DNA from: Brevibacterium sp. 'Marine'
GTDB lineage: Bacteria; Actinomycetota; Actinomycetes; Actinomycetales; Brevibacteriaceae
Direction of reading: 5' to 3'
Length of the DNA stretch: 64,000 nt
Assembly (NCBI RefSeq): GCF_012844365.1
Contig: NZ_CP051626.1
Location: forward strand, 558,001 to 622,000
In this document: one piece after another, positions 49,663 through 57,391 of the stretch
How the letters are laid out: each line of letters starts with the position of its first letter
Position numbering within the stretch: the first letter of the stretch is position 1
Position numbers and translations under genes: made by a program
The notes under the pieces: model-generated
What the model saw: the letters and a program-made list of their open reading frames with translations, nothing else
Databases searched by the model: none
What the model was told of the DNA's origin: nothing

Positions 49663-51369
49663 ATGCCCGGCAAGTCACGTCACCAGTCCCCGGCCGTCAA
49701 CGCCTTCATCGACATCATGGGGCCGCGTCACGTCCTCACCTCCGCGCGGGCGACCGCACCGTTCGCCAAGGGCAACCGCTTCGGCGGAGGGAATGTGCTC
49801 GCCGTGCTGCGCCCGGGCAGCCTCGTCGACATGTGGCGGGCCCTGCAGGTCTGCGTCGACAACGACCTCATCGTCATCCCGCAGTCGGCCAACACCGGGC
49901 TGACCGGCGGCTCCGGACCCGGCGCGCAGGACTACGACCGCCCGATCGTCATCATCTCGACCCTGCGGATCAACCAGATCTACCTCATCAACGACGCCCG
50001 CGAAGCGATCTGCCTGGCCGGATCCACCCTGTACGAACTCGACGAGGCACTCGCCCCGTTCCACCGCGAACCGCACTCGGTCATCGGCTCATCGTCGATC
50101 GGCGCCTCCGTCATCGGCGGCATCGCCAACAACTCCGGCGGCTCCCAGATCCGCAAAGGCCCGGCATTCACGAAGCACGCAATCTTCGCCCGCGTCAACG
50201 AGGAGGGGCGACTCGAACTCGTCAACCACCTCGGCGTGGAGCTCGGTGACGACCCCGCCCACATCCTCGACAAACTCCAGCGCGGGGACTGGGACCCTGC
50301 CGGCGTCACCCCCGCACCGGAGGACACGACGGAGACCGAATACGGCGAGCAGGTCCGCAGGATCGTCGACTCACCGGCTCGATTCAATTCGAACTCCGAC
50401 TACCTGTACGAGGCCTCCGGTTCCGCCGGAAAGCTCATGGTCTTCGCCGTGCGCACCCGCACCTTCCCGAAGGAAGAGGGAGCGACGACGTTCTACGTCG
50501 GTACGAACTCCCCAGCCGAACTCGAAGACCTGCGACGGGCGATACTGACCTCGGAGATGCCGCTGCCGATCTCGGGCGAATACATGGGCCGGCCCTCATT
50601 CGACCTCGCCGAGAAGTACGGCAAGGACACGTTCGTCTCGATCAAGCACGCCGGCAGCCGCGAGCAGATCAAGTTGTTCGCGCTGAAGAACTGGGCCAAC
50701 GGCGTGTTCGCGAAGCTGCCGTTCTTCGGCGAGACCGTCGCCGACACGATCGCGCAGAACGCGTTCGGCCTGCTCCCGCAGCAGCTGCCCACGCGGATGC
50801 TCGAGTACCGCGACCGGTTCGAGCATCATCTTCTCCTCGTCGTCAGTGCCGAGGAGAAAGCGCGGATGGGTGCGTTCCTCGACGATTTCTTCGCCGAGGA
50901 GGCCCACGACGGTGACTATTTCGTGTGCAGTGCTGATGAGGCTCAGTCGGCGATGTTGCACCGCTTCGGCGCCGCGAGTGCTGCGACCCGGTACTTCAAC
51001 CTCAACCGCGAGGACTCCTCGGACATGATCACCTTCGACGTGGCGCTGCGCCGCGATGACGAGGATTGGCTCGAGGTGCTGCCCGACGAGATCGCCGACC
51101 AGCTCCACATCAGCTCCTACTACGGGCACTTCTTCTGCCACGTCTTCCATCAGGACCATGTGGCGAAGAAGGGCGTCGACACGGTGGCGCTGAAGAAGCA
51201 GATGACCGAGCTGCTCGAAGCCCGCGGCGCCGCCGTTCCCGCCGAACACAATTACGGCAGGCTCTACCCCGTGCCACCGGAGATGGAAGCGCACTTCAAG
51301 GACCTCGACCCGCACAACGTCTTCAACGCCGGAGTCGGCGAGACGTCTGCGAAGAAGGACTGGGCCTGA
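49663..51369 (+). CDS. dld: D-lactate dehydrogenase, FAD/quinone-linked (Dld type)
   Basis: 568 residues; E. coli Dld has 571. FAD-binding PCMH segment has PQSANTGLTGGSGPGAQDYD and NNSGGSQIRKGPAFT. The C-terminal half includes the family-typical SYYGHFFCHVFHQDHVAKKGVD and the ending EAHFKDLDPHNVFNAGVG. Peripheral membrane enzyme oxidising D-lactate to pyruvate and reducing quinone. ATG 49663 fits the family start. Confidence 0.92.
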   Translation: MPGKSRHQSPAVNAFIDIMGPRHVLTSARATAPFAKGNRFGGGNVLAVLRPGSLVDMWRALQVCVDNDLIVIPQSANTGLTGGSGPGAQDYDRPIVIISTLRINQIYLINDAREAICLAGSTLYELDEALAPFHREPHSVIGSSSIGASVIGGIANNSGGSQIRKGPAFTKHAIFARVNEEGRLELVNHLGVELGDDPAHILDKLQRGDWDPAGVTPAPEDTTETEYGEQVRRIVDSPARFNSNSDYLYEASGSAGKLMVFAVRTRTFPKEEGATTFYVGTNSPAELEDLRRAILTSEMPLPISGEYMGRPSFDLAEKYGKDTFVSIKHAGSREQIKLFALKNWANGVFAKLPFFGETVADTIAQNAFGLLPQQLPTRMLEYRDRFEHHLLLVVSAEEKARMGAFLDDFFAEEAHDGDYFVCSADEAQSAMLHRFGAASAATRYFNLNREDSSDMITFDVALRRDDEDWLEVLPDEIADQLHISSYYGHFFCHVFHQDHVAKKGVDTVALKKQMTELLEARGAAVPAEHNYGRLYPVPPEMEAHFKDLDPHNVFNAGVGETSAKKDWA

Positions 51370-51395
51370 GCGACCCGGAAGCTTGCATGAGCGTC

Positions 51396-51488
51396 GCTTC
51401 ACTACCGTAAACGTGAATGCAATAGCCCCGGTGATGTGGTCGATTTTTCAGACCAGGGATCATTCCGGGGCTTTCACGATACAGTTTA
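51396..51488 (+). ncRNA. Structured leader RNA before the HEPN gene (abiF-RNA-like)
   Basis: Nested complementary segments form one long hairpin with bulges. CGTGAA (51412-51417) pairs with TTCACG (51473-51478). AGCCCCGG (51424-51431) pairs with CCGGGGCT (51465-51472). TGAT (51432-51435) pairs with ATCA (51459-51462). TGGTC (51437-51441) pairs with GACCA (51451-51455), closing a 9-nt loop GATTTTTCA. An outer TAAAC/GTTTA pairing (51408-51412 with 51484-51488) is also possible. Structured RNAs of this position are known upstream of Abi_2/AbiF genes, where they act as RNA antitoxins; the identity here is inferred from position and structure. Confidence 0.75.
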
Positions 51489-51514
51489 GCACGATGCTTC
51501 AACGAGGAGGCGAA

Positions 51515-52162
51515 GTGCACCTTCCTGACGAGTCCCTGCTCGAGACGTGGATCAGCGCAGATCGGTTGGCCAGATATCGATCGGCACCGGAACCGACGTC
51601 CGAACTGTACCTGTGGAATGCCGAGCTCAGCGCTGCATACTTTGAGCTGATCGGACACGTGGAAGTGTTCCTCCGCAACGTCTTCCACAGCAGCCTCTAC
51701 CCGTTGAGTGATGAGGGCAGATGGTACTTGGACTCGCAGTTTCCGTTTACCCGGCAAGCCGATAGAGACATCAGTACTGCGGTTCGGAGGGCAACGGCAA
51801 ATGGAAAGACTACTGAAAGACCGGGCAAAGTCATTGCCGAGTTATCCTTTGGGTTCTGGCGGTTCCTCCTCAGCTCGCACTATTCCGCAACGATCTGGCC
51901 GAAAGTCTCACCGGGTTTCAAAGGAGTGCCCCGGCACGAACGGAGTCGATCTGAACTCGAAACTGCTGCGAAGCGAATCAACGACCTCCGAAATAGAGTC
52001 GCTCACCATGAGCCTGTCTACAATCGTTCGTCAGCGCGGTACCTCGGCGACATCTACTTGATAGCTCGGTACGTCGACGTGCAGGCAGAGGAGATGCTTC
52101 GGAGCCAATCGAAGGTCCCCAGCATCTTGGAGCGGCGACCCCGGAAGGCCTCATCAGACTGA
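51515..52162 (+). CDS. Abi_2/AbiF-like HEPN-domain protein
   Basis: 215 residues from GTG 51515, chosen because GAGGAGG at 51504-51510 is 4 bp before it. A longer frame from ATG 51383 would run through the structured RNA. Features of the Abi_2 family: ELYLWNAELSAAYFELIGHVEVFLRN near residue 30, PGKVIAELSFGFWRFLLS near residue 103, and the HEPN nuclease motif R159-N-R-V-A-H164 in INDLRNRVAHHEPVY. HEPN proteins of this family are RNases or growth inhibitors in abortive-infection or toxin-antitoxin loci. The base composition and codon use (for example AGA, ATA, TTA codons near 51830-52060) are less GC-biased than its neighbours, suggesting transfer. Confidence 0.85.
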   Translation: MHLPDESLLETWISADRLARYRSAPEPTSELYLWNAELSAAYFELIGHVEVFLRNVFHSSLYPLSDEGRWYLDSQFPFTRQADRDISTAVRRATANGKTTERPGKVIAELSFGFWRFLLSSHYSATIWPKVSPGFKGVPRHERSRSELETAAKRINDLRNRVAHHEPVYNRSSARYLGDIYLIARYVDVQAEEMLRSQSKVPSILERRPRKASSD

Positions 52163-52194
52163 CCGCGCCACCACGTTGCCGGCACGTCAGGGAA

Positions 52195-52956
52195 TCAGGG
52201 GCACTCTACTCTCCTCTCCAAGTGCCGCGTGAAGAACCGTGCCGCATCCTCGCCGGCGAAATCCGGAACTCCTGTGTGCCCGCCCAAATTGGCATAGAGC
52301 GTCTTCTCCTTGGAAGCGAAGGCGTCGAAGAGTTCGAGAGCGGCCGCACGGTCATTGCCTTCGTCATCCCACTGCAGAAGGACGTGCAGCGGAATGCTCA
52401 CGCGCCGGGCTTCTTCCATAGTCGACTGCGGAATGAAGCTGCCGGCGAAGAGCCCGGCTGCCGCGACCCTGGAATCGATCGCAGCCAGCCGGACGGCGAT
52501 CGCAATCACTCCGCCGGAGAAGCCGACACTGTCGGCAAGGCCGGGAAGGCGCAGGAGTTCATCGAGCAGCGACTGCCATTCGGGAACTGCCTGCTCGACG
52601 AGCGGCAGGATGAGCGCGTCGATGACATCAGCGGCGGGTGATTCGCCGGCGAGAATGGCAGAACGCAGCCGATTGCGTGCCTGATCCATGCCGGGGAGGC
52701 GTGGACGCTCACCCGAACCGGGCATCTCGAGGCAAGCGGATGCGAACCCGAGTGCCGCGGCGCTGCGGGCGCGTGCCATCAGTCGCGGGTACATCCGCTC
52801 CATGCCGATGCCGCCGGGCTGACCCATGAGAATGATCGGAACCGGCTCGGTTTCAGATGCGGAGGACGGAGTCCAAAGAATGCCCGGAATATCGCCGAGG
52901 CGGAATTGACGTTCGACGAAATCCCCGTCGAAGTGCTGTTCGGAGGTGAAATGCAT
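52195..52956 (-). CDS. Alpha/beta hydrolase, possible dienelactone-type
   Basis: 253 residues. Nucleophile S147 in VGFSGGVI, acid D197/D198 in LQWDDEGND and H227 in LGGHTGVPDF make a plausible catalytic triad in the right order. The substrate is unknown: ester, lactone or an antibiotic are all open. A 16-codon leader peptide and paired hairpins precede it (52970-53069), so it is probably inducible. It is convergent with the HEPN gene and 33 bp from it. Confidence 0.82.
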   Translation of the reverse strand: MHFTSEQHFDGDFVERQFRLGDIPGILWTPSSASETEPVPIILMGQPGGIGMERMYPRLMARARSAAALGFASACLEMPGSGERPRLPGMDQARNRLRSAILAGESPAADVIDALILPLVEQAVPEWQSLLDELLRLPGLADSVGFSGGVIAIAVRLAAIDSRVAAAGLFAGSFIPQSTMEEARRVSIPLHVLLQWDDEGNDRAAALELFDAFASKEKTLYANLGGHTGVPDFAGEDAARFFTRHLERRVECP

Positions 52957-52969
52957 GGTCGTGCCTTTC

Positions 52970-53013
52970 GGGAGCGCGATGAAGGATCGGCGCTCCCGGA
53001 CGACTTATCGTCC
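52970..53013 (-). promoter_or_regulatory. Attenuator hairpins before the hydrolase gene
   Basis: Two adjacent stems on the minus strand. GGACGA (with loop TAAG) TCGTCC at 52998-53013 has the leader-peptide stop codon in its loop. GGGAGCG...CGCTCCC at 52970-52997 ends two bases before the GAAAGG ribosome-binding site. The left arm of the second stem can instead pair with GCTCCC inside the leader coding region (53030-53035), so alternative folds exist. Confidence 0.6.
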
Positions 53014-53055
53014 GACCGTGACTCCGCAGGGGAGCACCCTTGTTACTGCAATCAC
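53005..53055 (-). CDS. 16-residue leader peptide (uORF)
   Basis: GTG at 53055 down to TAA at 53005 reads M-IAVTRVLPCGVTVGR. It has a strong SD (GAGGAGGTGG, complement of 53061-53070). It is 49 bases upstream of the hydrolase ATG, too short for general annotation. Its stop lies in a hairpin loop, and its middle codons can pair with the second hairpin, as in translational attenuators. It is a candidate regulator, not a proven gene. Confidence 0.5.
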   Translation of the reverse strand: MIAVTRVLPCGVTVGR

Positions 53056-53229
53056 GGGTACCACCTCCTCGGTCTCTTTCACGGAGTCTCAAGAGTAGCA
53101 GGGGCGACGTAGCGGTATGTCGCACAGCAGACAGCGAAACTTCCCAGCGGACCGGGGTGTTCTGGCGCCATCAATGATGGACGCCCAAACACTGACCCTC
53201 AAGCACCGAGCCTCAAGCGTTGAGTCGAA

Positions 53230-53799
53230 TCAGTCCTCGTCGTCGATCTCATCGGCAGCGGCCGCCTCGGCGCGGGCCTGCTTGATTTTGCGACGGCGGG
53301 TGATCATGTTGACGACGATGACGGCGAGGACGCCGCATGCGGCGCCGATGATCATGGAGCTTCCGCCGCCCGGGTCTCCGAACATCGTCCCCAGTCCCGC
53401 GTTGATGAGCGGGTGCCCCGTCGTCTGATGGTAGATGATCGCGAAGAGCCATACGGCGATGAACGGCACTGAGATGAGATAGGAGATGGTCAGGCGTTTG
53501 GACGCAACGCGGGCGAGCCTCATCCTGAAGTCGACGCCCTCTCGTCTGCAGTATAGGGCGACCGCGACTCCCATCGCTCCCGAGGCCAGAATGATCGGCA
53601 CAGTCCAAAGCCCACCGCCAATGACCGCAAAGAGCACTCCGAGCGCAAAGAACGCGTACGTCGAAATGATCGACCCGAAAGTATAGGCCCGCAGAATGAC
53701 GTCGCGCTCGCGTTCATCGCCCATTGACGGGTCATTGATGCCTGCGATTCGATCGGCAAAAGCATTGGGGCGGTTCTTCCTGTCACTGACGTTATTCAT
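53230..53799 (-). CDS. Small membrane protein coupled to an XRE regulator
   Basis: 189 residues, four membrane segments (for example IISTYAFFALGVLFAVIGGGLW and MIIGAACGVLAVIVVNMIT), with a basic-then-acidic C-terminal tail (KIKQARAEAAAADEIDDED) that carries the 10-mer repeat (53262-53271). No known motif. ATG 53799 overlaps the stop of the XRE gene by 4 bp, so the two are translated together. Similar pairs of a short XRE regulator and a multi-span protein occur in actinobacteria; the function is unknown. Confidence 0.8.
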   Translation of the reverse strand: MNNVSDRKNRPNAFADRIAGINDPSMGDERERDVILRAYTFGSIISTYAFFALGVLFAVIGGGLWTVPIILASGAMGVAVALYCRREGVDFRMRLARVASKRLTISYLISVPFIAVWLFAIIYHQTTGHPLINAGLGTMFGDPGGGSSMIIGAACGVLAVIVVNMITRRRKIKQARAEAAAADEIDDED

Positions 53800-54008
53800 G
53801 GCGATTCCTCCTGGAGCGAGAAGATCTCTTCGACTGTCGAATCCAAGGCTCGGCTGATGCGCAGCGCCAGATACACGCTGGGGGCGTAGTCGCCGCGCTC
53901 GGTCGCGATGATCGTCTGCCGCGACACCCCGGTGAGCTGTGCCAGCTGCGCCTGCGTCAGCCCCGCAGCCTTGCGAACCTGCTTGAGGTCCGAGGTCTGA
54001 ACTTCCAT
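53796..54008 (-). CDS. Short XRE-family HTH regulator
   Basis: 70 residues, essentially one HTH: MEVQTSDLKQVRKAAGLTQ, then AQLAQLTGVSRQTIIATERGDYAPSVYLALRIS. Start at 54008 with AAGGAA upstream; longer frames to 54251 run through the operator cluster. Likely autorepressor acting at the GATGTCAA sites at 54017-54087. Paired by 4-bp overlap with the membrane-protein gene. Confidence 0.88.
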   Translation of the reverse strand: MEVQTSDLKQVRKAAGLTQAQLAQLTGVSRQTIIATERGDYAPSVYLALRISRALDSTVEEIFSLQEESP

Positions 54009-54018
54009 GCCGTTCCTT

Positions 54019-54087
54019 GATGTCAACTTCTCTTTACATGAAAAGTAAAACATGCTTGACATCAGGATGTCAATGATCTTTGACATC
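54019..54087. promoter_or_regulatory. XRE operator cluster
   Basis: Four copies of GATGTCAA or its complement: 54019-54026, TTGACATC 54056-54063, GATGTCAA 54066-54073, TTGACATC 54080-54087. Copies 2-3 form a perfect 8-bp-arm palindrome with a 2-bp spacer (TTGACATC-AG-GATGTCAA), and 3-4 form another with a 6-bp spacer. It lies 10-80 bp upstream of the XRE start. Confidence 0.75.
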
Positions 54088-54194
54088 ACCGAGGCGGCCC
54101 CACAGTCCCATGGCCCCGCAGGCTCGCGCTTGGGCCACCACGGCCGGGCTGAGCCGGTGAGCCATCGAATCCTCCGTGCATCACCTCCCGCAAA

Positions 54195-54230
54195 CGCGAA
54201 AACACCCCGCCGCAACGGGGTGTCTTCGCG
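54195..54230 (-). terminator. Terminator candidate after the MFS gene
   Basis: CGCGAAAACACCCCG (54195-54209) pairs with CGGGGTGTCTTCGCG (54216-54230) with one mismatch and a 6-nt loop. Read on the minus strand it is preceded by the MFS gene, 150 bp away, and has GTTTTCGCGTTT on its 3' side. Confidence 0.6.
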
Positions 54231-54379
54231 CTGTTGGTGACGGATGCCCAACCGGCGGTGCGAAGAGACGCTAGCGCGAGGGTGTGCCGCTGACGGTGAC
54301 GGATGCTCGCCGAGGCGCTCGCTACAACACTTGCCCTACGAGGCCCTCGCCGCAACAACCCCGTCGCCCCACCGCAGAC

Positions 54380-55621
54380 TTACCCCTCCACAACCTTTTC
54401 GCGCCGGCGGTCCTTCGCCAGCCGAGCTTCGTGACTCGAGCGCGAAGGGTTGAGCAGCTTGAGCAGCGACAGCGCGATGATCGCCCCCAGCACAGCGCAG
54501 CCGGCGGGCAGGAGCATCGCGGTCTTCGCATCGAAGGCGTCGATGATGTTGCCGGCGACGGCCGATCCGAAGGCGACGCCGAAGCCCAGCGAGGTGCCCA
54601 GCCAGGCGAACGCCTCGGTGAGCCTGCGCGGGGGAGCGAGCTGCTCGATGACGGAGTTCGCGCCGATGAGGCTCGGTGCGATCGCCGATCCGACGAGGAT
54701 GAGGATGATGCCGTAGGTGACCATCGAATTCGCCAGAAGCATCAGACAGGCACCCACGGCCAGACCGGCCACGGCCGTGCCGTAGCGATGGTGGACTGCC
54801 GAATTCCAGTTCCTCGCTCCGTACAGCGCGCCGGAGATGAGCGATCCCAGCGCCAGGCACGACAGCAGCACACCGGCCGTGGACTTCACGCCGAGTTCGT
54901 CGGCGAAGGCGACGGCGATGACGTCGATGGCACCGAAGTTCACGCCGAGGAAGATGTTGACGATGATGATCGCAAAGATGCCCGGGTTCGAGAACACGTG
55001 GCCCTTCGCGTCGGTGGTCCGTTCCACCGGCGGGGGTTCGGTCGACTTCTGGATGTAGAGCAGCAGTGAGCCGACGCCGACGGTGATCATCGAGAGGATG
55101 ATTCCGGCCGGCGGCCACACGGCCGTCGCGAGCACCGTGGCCAGCACCGGCCCGGAGACGAACATCAGCTCATCGGCGACCGATTCCCACGAGAACGCGG
55201 TCTGCAGCTTCTTCGGGGTGTCGACGATATGCGACCAACGTGAGCGCACCAGCGAACCGACGGAGCCGACGGTGGCGCCGCCGATGCCGGCGAAGACGAA
55301 GACGAATCCCGTCCACCATTCCTCGTACACGGAGACGATGAGCACGGCCAACGCGATGAGGTGGGTGATGACGATGGGCACCATGACCTTCGCCTGGCCG
55401 AGGCGGTCGACGAGGCGAGCGATCCCGGGGCCGGCAAGTGCCTGGACGATCATGTACACGGCGGAGACGATGCCCGCCATGCCATACGACCCGGTCACGC
55501 CCTGGATGAAGAGGACGATGCCCAGCCCCAGCACCGCGATGGGCATCCGGGCGACGAGACCGGCCAAGGAGAACTTGAGAGCACCGGGAAGCGACAGAAT
55601 TTCCCGATAGTTATTGAACAC
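54380..55621 (-). CDS. MFS transporter
   Basis: 413 residues, about 12 membrane segments. The N-terminus (ILSLPGALKFSLAGLVARMPIAVLGLGIVLFI) and loop LVDRLGQAKVM resemble drug or solute exporters of the YfkF/BCR group. A cytoplasmic acidic/basic tail (SRSSHEARLAKDRRREKVVEG) closes the protein. One 10-mer copy (55397-55406) falls within the loop. The substrate is unknown; a nearby HEPN locus gives no clue. Confidence 0.87.
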   Translation of the reverse strand: MFNNYREILSLPGALKFSLAGLVARMPIAVLGLGIVLFIQGVTGSYGMAGIVSAVYMIVQALAGPGIARLVDRLGQAKVMVPIVITHLIALAVLIVSVYEEWWTGFVFVFAGIGGATVGSVGSLVRSRWSHIVDTPKKLQTAFSWESVADELMFVSGPVLATVLATAVWPPAGIILSMITVGVGSLLLYIQKSTEPPPVERTTDAKGHVFSNPGIFAIIIVNIFLGVNFGAIDVIAVAFADELGVKSTAGVLLSCLALGSLISGALYGARNWNSAVHHRYGTAVAGLAVGACLMLLANSMVTYGIILILVGSAIAPSLIGANSVIEQLAPPRRLTEAFAWLGTSLGFGVAFGSAVAGNIIDAFDAKTAMLLPAGCAVLGAIIALSLLKLLNPSRSSHEARLAKDRRREKVVEG

Positions 55622-55943
55622 CAGGAAAGTCTATCCAGCCCTGACCCGACCGACCATGTCGAGCCAGCGGAATTGCTGGTGACTCCCCTCACCTCGGCGC
55701 CGGGATCATCCGTGGGTAACGAACGGATATCGGTCCCGGTCATCCCGGTCGGAGCCGAGTATCACAACGTCTGACAATGCAGAACACCTCGCCGAGGCGG
55801 CCCTGCCCTCCCGTTCGCCCGCGCACTTTCGCGCGGGGTGCGCCGCGCCGCTGAGAATTGGGTCACCTCGGTCGCTATACAATGGGCGGGATTGCCCAAT
55901 GACCCCGGCGCCCGGCGCCGACCGCTCAAACCCCGGAGTGCCG
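55622..55943. other. Intergenic region before the LCP gene
   Basis: 320 bp without a supported gene. It contains one exact intergenic copy of the 10-mer (55791-55800) and a probable promoter: TTGGGT at 55857-55862 and TATACAAT at 55876-55883, followed by the small inverted repeat TGGGC-GGGAT-TGCCCA. Otherwise nothing. Confidence 0.5.
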
Positions 55944-56987
55944 ATGACGGACAACACCACTTTCGACGATCTCTTCGACCACCAGAATGAGGAACAGCAG
56001 CGCCCACGCAAGAAGAAGCGCGTGTGGCGGAAGGTCCTCGTCGCCCTGCTGATCATCGTCATCCTCGGCGTGCTCGGCATCGGACTCTACGTCTGGAGCG
56101 TCGGCCGGTCGTTCGACAAGAACGCGAACCAGCTCAACGATGAGCAGGTCTTCGGCAAGGACAGCGCCGGCGGCAAGGAGGGCGACGGCACGAACATCCT
56201 GCTGCTGGGCTCGGATGAGCCGATGGACAATGTCGACGTCAACGATTCGCGCGGGCTGCGCTCGGACACGATCATGGTCATGCATCTGCCCGAGTCGGGC
56301 GGCAACGTCCAGATCATGTCGATCCCGCGTGACACCTACGTCGACATCGAGGGCCACGGCAAGGCGAAGATCAACGCGGCCCTGTCCTACGGCGGTCTGC
56401 CGCTGGCCGTGTCGACGGTCTCGGACTTCATCGGCACCGACCTCGATCACGTGGCGATCATCGATTTCGAGGGGTTCAAGGCTCTGACCGACAGCCTCGG
56501 CGGGGTGACGGTGAATTCCGAGCAGGCGTTCGAGAAGAACGGCTACACGTTCACCAAGGGCGAGAACGTCCTCAACGGCGATGAAGCGCTGACCTTCGTG
56601 CGCGAGCGCAAGCAGTTCCAGGACGGCGACTTCCAGCGTGCGCGCAATCAGCAGGCGTTCATCCGCGGGCTGACGAACGAGATGATCTCGGCCGATACTC
56701 TGTCGAACCCGAAGAAGATCCAGGACATGGTCAAGAACTTCGCGCCGTACATGTACGTCGACTCGGGCCTGGACGCGAAGTACATCTCCTCGACCGCGTT
56801 CAACATGCGTGATGTCCGCCCCGGTGACATCGAGTTCTTCACCGCCCCCGTGGCCGGCGTCGGCACCTCCCCGGACGGTCAGTCGATCGTCAACGTCGAC
56901 GAGGAGGAGCTGAAGAAGGTCCAGGACGCGTTCAAGAACGACACCGTGGCCGACTACGTGCAGAACGCCCCGGAGGCCCACCTCTAG
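55944..56987 (+). CDS. LytR-CpsA-Psr (LCP) family protein
   Basis: 347 residues. N-terminal basic segment RKKKRVWRK followed by a single membrane helix (VLVALLIIVILGVLGIGLYVWSV), so the C-terminal LCP domain is outside. Catalytic Arg/Asp motifs are RSDTIMVMHLP, IPRDTYVDI, and FVRERKQFQDGDFQRARNQQAFI. Family role: attachment of wall glycopolymers to peptidoglycan. ATG 55944 is preferred; a frame extension to 55899 lacks a good ribosome-binding site. Confidence 0.93.
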   Translation: MTDNTTFDDLFDHQNEEQQRPRKKKRVWRKVLVALLIIVILGVLGIGLYVWSVGRSFDKNANQLNDEQVFGKDSAGGKEGDGTNILLLGSDEPMDNVDVNDSRGLRSDTIMVMHLPESGGNVQIMSIPRDTYVDIEGHGKAKINAALSYGGLPLAVSTVSDFIGTDLDHVAIIDFEGFKALTDSLGGVTVNSEQAFEKNGYTFTKGENVLNGDEALTFVRERKQFQDGDFQRARNQQAFIRGLTNEMISADTLSNPKKIQDMVKNFAPYMYVDSGLDAKYISSTAFNMRDVRPGDIEFFTAPVAGVGTSPDGQSIVNVDEEELKKVQDAFKNDTVADYVQNAPEAHL

Positions 56988-57077
56988 AACCTCGCCGAGG
57001 CGGCCCATTCCCGGCCGTCCCTCGCCGAGGCGGCCCACCGCAGCCGCAGACGCCGACGCCCAGCGTCGCTGAGTCAC

Positions 57078-57121
57078 GCACCGAGCCCCGCACCAGGAAT
57101 TCCTGGTGCGGGGCTCGGTGC
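57078..57121 (+). terminator. 44-nt perfect palindrome after the LCP gene
   Basis: 22-nt arms (GCACCGAGCCCCGCACCAGGAA and its exact complement) meet at the centre with no loop; the central GGAATTCC is an EcoRI-containing octamer. It lies 90 bp after the LCP stop and is followed by ATTTGC. It can form a cruciform or a strong RNA hairpin and may act as terminator. Confidence 0.7.
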
Positions 57122-57161
57122 ATTTGCGGCTCGATCTATCTGCCGCTCGAGGGCCGGAGTT

Positions 57162-57240
57162 TCAGTCCTCGAAGCTGATCATGTGCACCGCGTTGGGTGT
57201 GCCCCATTCGTCGTCAGGACGGACGTCGGCCCCGATGGAC
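57162..57240 (-). pseudogene. 3' remnant of a secreted-protein gene
   Basis: The frame ending at the TGA 57162-57164 reads REMSIGADVR then PDDEWGTPNAVHMISFED at the end. The complete gene at 58165-58635 ends PTEAVVNPDDEWGTPNAVHKVNFED. About 25 residues match at the C-terminus and nothing recognisable precedes, so it is a decayed 3' fragment of a tandem paralogue 1 kb away. No start or signal peptide is present. Confidence 0.75.
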
Positions 57241-57271
57241 ATCTCTCGCCGGGCATCCCTCGGCTTCATGC

Positions 57272-57313
57272 GCAAGCGCCCCGTTCCGGAACAGCCCGGA
57301 GCGGGGCGCTTGC
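57272..57313 (-). terminator. Hairpin after the oxidoreductase gene
   Basis: GCAAGCGCCCCG (57272-57283) pairs exactly with 57302-57313 around an 18-nt loop. It lies 80 bp after the stop of the F420/NADP-type gene on the minus strand; T tract weak. Confidence 0.55.
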
Positions 57314-57391
57314 ACTGTCGAAGGTTGTTCCGGCTGGGCGGTCGACTCAGTGATGCGGTGATTCGCAGGGCTGACCACCCAGTCCGACGGC

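Larger units (their letters stand above)
54009..54379. other. Intergenic region with operator cluster and hairpin
   Basis: 370 bp with no gene. The right-hand part of the gap holds a hairpin (54195-54230); the left part, just before the XRE start, holds repeated GATGTCAA sites (54019-54087). A degenerate copy of the 10-mer (ACCGAGGCGG) lies at about 54089. The GC-rich stretch 54240-54380 shows no feature I can name. Confidence 0.6.

Noticed and set aside
51383..51514. Longer N-terminus for the HEPN protein from ATG 51383
   Set aside because: The added 44 codons lie on the structured RNA and have no good SD, whereas GTG 51515 has GAGGAGG four bases upstream and the conserved region starts soon after.
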